17,105 bases of DNA from Prevotella sp. UBA4339 (GTDB taxonomy: Bacteria; Bacteroidota; Bacteroidia; Bacteroidales; Bacteroidaceae), in the NCBI GenBank assembly GCA_002393725.1, contig DGTJ01000029.1:1-17105 (forward strand). The letters are read 5' to 3'. Below, piece by piece: positions 13,258 through 17,105 of this stretch (its first letter is position 1; each line of letters begins with the position of its first letter). The position numbers and the translations under genes are program-made. Under the pieces are notes generated by a model that ran no database searches, was not told the DNA's origin, and worked only from the letters and a program-made list of their open reading frames with translations.

Positions 13258-14994
13258 CTATCTTAGTCCCATTCTGGCCTCAACGACGTTGACAACATAG
13301 TCACCAAGCTTCTCACACTCATTAATGATATCCATATAGATGGTGCCCACTGCATAAGTGTACTCGTGGTTGTTGACATCATTGATATTCTGCGACTTCA
13401 ACTGATTGCGGAAGTTGTTTATCTCGTGCTCGATATTGAACGTGCGGTTGACATCGTAACCCTCACGGCGTCCACGCAACAGCTTATTCATCTCAGTGAG
13501 CGACTGCATGGTGAGCTCCATCATCTGGTAGATGTGCTCATACTGCTTCTCGTTGAAGTGGTCTTCCTTGCCATTGTATTTACGCGAGATGGTACGCGCC
13601 ATATTGAAGCAGGCATCACCGATACTCTCAAGCTCGGAAATCTCACGCAGCATGGCACGGATCTTACCCTTGGTGTCGTCGGAGAGATGGGCATTGCTCA
13701 CACTGTCGAGGTAGTTGGCTATCTCAAGTTCCATATTGTCTGAGATACCCTCGTACTTCTCGATACGAGAATAGAGCTTATTGAACTCAGCCTCCTTGTT
13801 GTCCTTCTTGTTGTTTGAACTTGACGAAAGGGTGAGCAGTTCGCGTACCATGTCGAACATACGCTGCATACGCTCAGAGAACGATTGTATCTCCTTCTGT
13901 GCCTCAAGCACTGAGAGTTCAGGAGTCTTCATGAAGCCGGCAGTAATAAAGTGCAGACGGAAGTCCTCTTCCTCATCCACTCTCTTCGGCTTGATTATCC
14001 AGCATACAAGACGTTCTATCTGAGGTACGAACCAGATGAGGATAAATGTGTTGGCTACATTGAAACACGTATGGAACGCAGCGAGGACGAAGCTCAGCTT
14101 AGCAGCATTTGCCATGAAAGCCTCAATGCCTGCACTCTCCTTTGTCATTGTAACATCATATCCCACCAAGCCACACACTCCATCAACAAACGGGCGGAAC
14201 AAGAACAGGATCCAGAACACTCCGAAGAAATTGAAGAACATGTGCGACAGGGCAGCACGACGAGCCTGCGTATTTGCCGACAGAGCTGCCAGGTTTGACG
14301 TCACGGTAGTTCCGATATTCTCACCCATCACGAGAGCAATACCCTGATAAATAGGCAGGGCACCACTGGAACACAGAATCATTGTGATGGCCATCACCGC
14401 TGCCGATGACTGCACACAGAAGGTCATGACACCTCCGAGGAACAGGAATATCAGGGTCGTCCAGAACGATGTGGGATCGAATGATGCGAAGAAATTCAGA
14501 AGGGTCTGATTCTCTCCGAGATTCATCTCTGTTCCTGTCATACGCAGCGTGCCAAGTCCTAAGAGCAGGAACGACAAGCCGAAAAGGAAGTCACCTATAT
14601 ATCTGTATTTCTTCAGATAAATAAGTATTATACCAATGAAAAAGGCAGGATAAATGGCACTGGTAATGTCGAACGACATTCCAGCCGACATAATCCATGC
14701 CGTGAGAGTGGTACCGATATTGGCACCCATGATGACGGAAATAGCCTGAGCCAAGGTAAGCAGCCCGGCATTGACAAATGACACTGTCATCACTGTGGTA
14801 GCCGTTGACGACTGCACGGAAGCAGTAACCAACATACCAGTAAGCATTCCCGTAAACCGATTGGTGGTCATAGCACCAAGGACGTGTCGCAACTGCGGAC
14901 CCGCCATCTTCTGCAAAGCCTCACTCATCGACTTCATACCGAACATAAGAAGTGCAAGCGAGCCAAGAAGCTTAAAAATGATCCAAATTGACAT
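13258..14994 (-). CDS. Na/Pi cotransporter family protein with PhoU-like C-terminus
   Basis: An inner-membrane sodium:phosphate symporter of the NptA/YjbB type. From the ATG at 14994 it has 578 residues. The N-terminal half holds the two inverted Na_Pi_cotrans repeats, each with a QSS motif: QSSTATTVMTVSFVNAG followed by MGANIGTTLTA, and QSSAAVMAITMILCSSG followed by MGENIGTTVTS. The C-terminal 200 or so residues form helical PhoU-like domains with SIGDACFNMARTISR and an ending KLGDYVVNVVEARMGL. I preferred this start because MSIWIIFKLLGSLALLMFGM begins the first membrane segment; the upstream in-frame ATG at 15057 would put the start before the -7 element. The gene is single, with its own promoter and terminator. 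Confidence 0.92.
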   Translation of the reverse strand: MSIWIIFKLLGSLALLMFGMKSMSEALQKMAGPQLRHVLGAMTTNRFTGMLTGMLVTASVQSSTATTVMTVSFVNAGLLTLAQAISVIMGANIGTTLTAWIMSAGMSFDITSAIYPAFFIGIILIYLKKYRYIGDFLFGLSFLLLGLGTLRMTGTEMNLGENQTLLNFFASFDPTSFWTTLIFLFLGGVMTFCVQSSAAVMAITMILCSSGALPIYQGIALVMGENIGTTVTSNLAALSANTQARRAALSHMFFNFFGVFWILFLFRPFVDGVCGLVGYDVTMTKESAGIEAFMANAAKLSFVLAAFHTCFNVANTFILIWFVPQIERLVCWIIKPKRVDEEEDFRLHFITAGFMKTPELSVLEAQKEIQSFSERMQRMFDMVRELLTLSSSSNNKKDNKEAEFNKLYSRIEKYEGISDNMELEIANYLDSVSNAHLSDDTKGKIRAMLREISELESIGDACFNMARTISRKYNGKEDHFNEKQYEHIYQMMELTMQSLTEMNKLLRGRREGYDVNRTFNIEHEINNFRNQLKSQNINDVNNHEYTYAVGTIYMDIINECEKLGDYVVNVVEARMGLR

Positions 14995-15026
14995 AAAGTT
15001 TTGCTTTATATTCTCTAATTCGGGCA

Positions 15027-15034
15027 CAAAGATA
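15027..15034 (-). promoter_or_regulatory. -7 element of the Na/Pi cotransporter promoter
   Basis: The minus strand reads TATCTTTG here, 33 bases before the chosen start codon. No convincing TTTG is present 19-21 bases upstream; the -33 region falls in the TTATCACAGA repeats. Confidence 0.5.
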
Positions 15035-15050
15035 ATAAAAAAGCTACAGA

Positions 15051-15070
15051 TTATCACAGATTATCACAGA
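15051..15070. repeat. Two exact 10-bp direct repeats between divergent promoters
   Basis: TTATCACAGA occurs twice back to back (15051-15060 and 15061-15070), flanked by further partial matches (ACAGA before, TT after). The repeat length is about one helical turn, and it occupies the -33 regions of both divergent promoters. Confidence 0.85.
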
Positions 15071-15077
15071 TTTTTTT

Positions 15078-15085
15078 TATCTTTG
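15078..15085 (+). promoter_or_regulatory. -7 element of the nucleoside kinase promoter
   Basis: TATCTTTG on the plus strand, 30 bases before the ATG, follows an eight-T run. There is no good -33 match at normal spacing. Confidence 0.55.
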
Positions 15086-15115
15086 CAGCATAATTCGTGT
15101 AACCAACAACAATTT

Positions 15116-16777
15116 ATGGAAAAAAAAATAAAAATATACGTACGTAATAACGGCAAGACTGTAGAAGCACCTTTAGGTGCAAACCTTGAGGAAGTGTATC
15201 AACTGTCAGGTCTGCAGATGAAGTATGGCCCTCTCTCGGCACATGTAAATAATAAGGTGGAGGGAATGCACTATCGCGCCTTTAGCCAGAAAGAAGTGGA
15301 ATTCCTCGACATTACCTCGTCGAGCGGCAATCGTGCCTACACCCGCACACTCTTCTTTATACTCTGCAAGGCAGTACACGACCTGTTCGACCCCTGTAAG
15401 GTGGCTATCGACATACCTGTATCAAACGGCTACTATGTCAATCTAAACATCGGGCGCCCTATCACCTTAGAAGACGCGGGGACCATCCGCCGCAGGATGC
15501 AGGAGATCATCGACGCTGCCATGCCCGTACATCGCCATGAGACTACCACTGAGGAAGCCATCAACATGTTTGAGAATCTTCATAACCGCTCAAAAGTCAA
15601 ACTGCTGAAATCTACAGGACGACTGTTTACCACATATTATGATATCGACGGATACGTGGACTACTATTACGGCTCTCTGCTTACAAACACTTCACAGATT
15701 TATCTCTTCGGTGTAGAGAAATACTACGACGGCCTACTGCTACGCCTGCCATCGCGAGAAGATCCCGACGAGCTGGGCGAAATGACGCATCAAGACAAGA
15801 TGTTCGGCATATTCAAGGAGCACCACCAGTGGCAGGACATTCTCGGACTGCGCACCGTAGGCGACCTTAATGACGTCATAATGCAAGGCCACTCTTCCAC
15901 GCTCATCCAGATCAGCGAGGCCCTGCAGGAAAAGAAAATCGCCAAGATAGCCGACGAGATAGCCAACCGCAAGGGCATCAAGATCGTACTGATAGCCGGT
16001 CCGTCATCCTCTGGAAAGACCACCACCTGCAAGCGACTCTCAGTACAGCTCGCAGTCAACGGCATCAAGCCCATCGAGATTTCACTCGACGACTACTTCG
16101 TGGACCGCGACAAGACACCACGCGACGAGAAAGGCGATTACGATTTCGAGCATCTGCATGCCCTCAACCTGCCACTGTTCAACGAGCAGTTGTCAGCCCT
16201 TTTCCGTGGTGAGGAGGTAGAACTGCCGCGCTACGACTTCCCCACAGGCACCAGCCAGATGAGCGGCAGGAAACTGCGTCTTGGCGAGAACGAGATGCTG
16301 GTAGTGGAAGGCATACATGCCCTCAATCCGGAACTAACCTCGCAGATCCCCAACGAGCAGATATACCGTGTATATGCCTCTGCACTGACCACCATACTGC
16401 TCGACAACCACAACTATATCCCCACCACCGACAACCGTCTGCTTCGCCGTATCATCCGCGACCATAAGTATCGGGCCGTATCTGCCCAGGAGACCATTCG
16501 CCGATGGCCTTCTGTACGGGCAGGAGAAAACAAATGGATATTCCCTTATCAGGAGAATGCCGATGCGATGTTCAACTCAGCCATGTTATTCGAGCTGGCC
16601 GTCATCAAGAGTCAGGCAGAGCCACTGCTGGAACAGGTGCCAGAGAACTGCCCGGAGCATGCAGAGGCCTACCGCCTGCTGAAATTCCTCAGGTATATCA
16701 AGCCTATTCCAGAGACACAGATACCACCAACATCACTACTTCGTGAATTCTTAGGAGGAAGTTCTTTTGAATATTAA
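15116..16777 (+). CDS. Nucleoside kinase with ThrRS-like N-terminal domains
   Basis: A two-part protein of 553 residues. The N-terminal part resembles the front of threonyl-tRNA synthetase: a TGS-like domain (KIKIYVRNNGKTVEAPLGAN, 4-23) and a second domain like the ThrRS editing region (about 60-230), in which the usual HxxxH metal motif is not seen. The C-terminal part is a uridine kinase/phosphoribulokinase P-loop domain with Walker A GPSSSGKTTT (295-304) and LDDYF (324-328). It probably phosphorylates a nucleoside with a NTP; the true substrate is uncertain and the family is often labelled uridine kinase. I chose the ATG at 15116 because it gives a TGS start and lies 30 bases after TATCTTTG; an open frame continues upstream to 14771 but covers the divergent gene. 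Confidence 0.88.
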   Translation: MEKKIKIYVRNNGKTVEAPLGANLEEVYQLSGLQMKYGPLSAHVNNKVEGMHYRAFSQKEVEFLDITSSSGNRAYTRTLFFILCKAVHDLFDPCKVAIDIPVSNGYYVNLNIGRPITLEDAGTIRRRMQEIIDAAMPVHRHETTTEEAINMFENLHNRSKVKLLKSTGRLFTTYYDIDGYVDYYYGSLLTNTSQIYLFGVEKYYDGLLLRLPSREDPDELGEMTHQDKMFGIFKEHHQWQDILGLRTVGDLNDVIMQGHSSTLIQISEALQEKKIAKIADEIANRKGIKIVLIAGPSSSGKTTTCKRLSVQLAVNGIKPIEISLDDYFVDRDKTPRDEKGDYDFEHLHALNLPLFNEQLSALFRGEEVELPRYDFPTGTSQMSGRKLRLGENEMLVVEGIHALNPELTSQIPNEQIYRVYASALTTILLDNHNYIPTTDNRLLRRIIRDHKYRAVSAQETIRRWPSVRAGENKWIFPYQENADAMFNSAMLFELAVIKSQAEPLLEQVPENCPEHAEAYRLLKFLRYIKPIPETQIPPTSLLREFLGGSSFEY

Positions 16778-16817
16778 TCGAAGAAAAATGTGAAATATGC
16801 AGTTTTTTGGGAATTCC

Positions 16818-16849
16818 TTTGGCTATTCCATTAAAATTGCATAATTTTG
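16818..16849 (+). promoter_or_regulatory. Promoter of the 2-oxoacid oxidoreductase gene
   Basis: TTTG (16818-16821), a 20-base spacer and TAATTTTG (16842-16849) fit the Bacteroides consensus. It lies in the 110-base gap after the nucleoside kinase; no hairpin terminator for the kinase was found there. Confidence 0.75.
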
Positions 16850-16887
16850 CAGCCACTTTAAGGAAATAAGTAATAAACCAAATAATT

Positions 16888-17105
16888 ATGGCAGAAAAAT
16901 TGGAAGTGAAGGAGCTGGATCAGGTTGTTGTCCGCTTCTCTGGTGATTCTGGCGACGGGATGCAGCTCGCTGGAAACATTTTCTCTACGGTCAGTGCCAC
17001 CGTTGGTAACGGCATCTCTACATTCCCCGACTATCCCGCTGACATCCGTGCCCCGCAAGGCTCACTGACGGGAGTTTCTGGCTTCCAGGTTCATATCGGA
17101 GCTGG
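16888..17105 (+). CDS. korA: 2-oxoacid:ferredoxin oxidoreductase alpha subunit (partial, N-terminus)
   Basis: Only the first 72 codons are in the window. They read MAEKLEVKELDQVVVRFSGD, then SGDGMQLAGNIFSTV and FPDYPADIRAPQGSL. This is the gamma-type domain that opens the fused alpha subunit of 2-oxoglutarate (or related 2-oxoacid) oxidoreductases in Bacteroidetes. With the beta subunit, which binds TPP, the enzyme interconverts a 2-oxoacid plus CoA with acyl-CoA and CO2 using ferredoxin. The SGDGMQ loop is typical. Choice of 2-oxoglutarate over another 2-oxoacid is from memory of the family and not proven by this fragment; the rest of the gene and korB should follow to the right. Confidence 0.88.
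   Translation, partial: MAEKLEVKELDQVVVRFSGDSGDGMQLAGNIFSTVSATVGNGISTFPDYPADIRAPQGSLTGVSGFQVHIGA

Noticed and set aside
14995..15057. Upstream start for the Na/Pi cotransporter
   Set aside because: The extra 21 residues would start before the TATCTTTG element; the shorter form begins with the first membrane segment.
14771..15115. N-terminal extension of the nucleoside kinase frame
   Set aside because: It overlaps the Na/Pi cotransporter coding region and the divergent promoters; the TGS domain begins at the ATG at 15116.
1..17105. CRISPR array, insertion sequence, phage or tRNA gene
   Set aside because: No regularly spaced repeats with unique spacers, no transposase or integrase motifs, no terminal inverted repeats with target duplication and no cloverleaf was seen; the only tandem repeats are those listed in murA and at 15051-15070.

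Overview
The window reads as a chromosomal segment of a Bacteroidales bacterium, most likely in the Prevotella group. The reasons are the 16S rRNA 5' region on the minus strand, the Bacteroidetes-type promoters (-33 TTTG, -7 TAnnTTTG), A-rich leaders without clear Shine-Dalgarno sites, the Bacteroidetes-restricted DUF4290 gene next to murA, and an outer-membrane TonB receptor fused functionally to a vitamin operon. No transposase, phage gene, CRISPR array or tRNA was seen. This is mostly core-genome content with several unusual local features.

Layout. (1) 1-324: 5' third of a 16S rRNA gene on the minus strand. Its leader and strong promoter lie at about 325-675, with a row of small hairpins in the leader. 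(2) 917-6785, plus strand: a compact housekeeping run tsaB - DUF4290 - murA - rimM - dxr - rseP, covering tRNA t6A modification, peptidoglycan precursor synthesis, 30S maturation, isoprenoid synthesis and site-2 proteolysis. A hairpin terminator for this run lies inside the 3' coding end of the convergent comEC. (3) 6771-9292, minus strand: a secreted family-1 pectate lyase followed by comEC with a 4-base GTGA overlap. (4) 9384-13091, minus strand: a thiamine salvage operon made of promoter, TPP riboswitch, TonB-dependent receptor, PnuC-type permease and thiamine pyrophosphokinase. (5) 13206-14994, minus strand: a Na/Pi-cotransporter-PhoU fusion with its terminator. (6) 15116-16777, plus strand: a nucleoside kinase with a ThrRS-like N-terminal half, divergent from (5). 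(7) 16888 to the end: the start of a 2-oxoacid:ferredoxin oxidoreductase alpha subunit, behind a good promoter.

How the parts fit. The thiamine operon gives a complete uptake route. The receptor brings thiamine across the outer membrane, the PnuC-family protein moves it across the inner membrane, and the kinase traps it as TPP, which shuts the operon through the riboswitch. TPP is also the cofactor of the 2-oxoacid oxidoreductase that begins at the right edge.

The most unusual feature is in murA. A run of five 21-bp units (2442-2546) inserts about 40 residues, mainly a seven-residue repeat, into the enzyme at the point matching Asn67 of E. coli MurA, with the reading frame kept. The same enzyme has Asp in place of the fosfomycin-target Cys. 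I did not find a clearly new multi-gene system.
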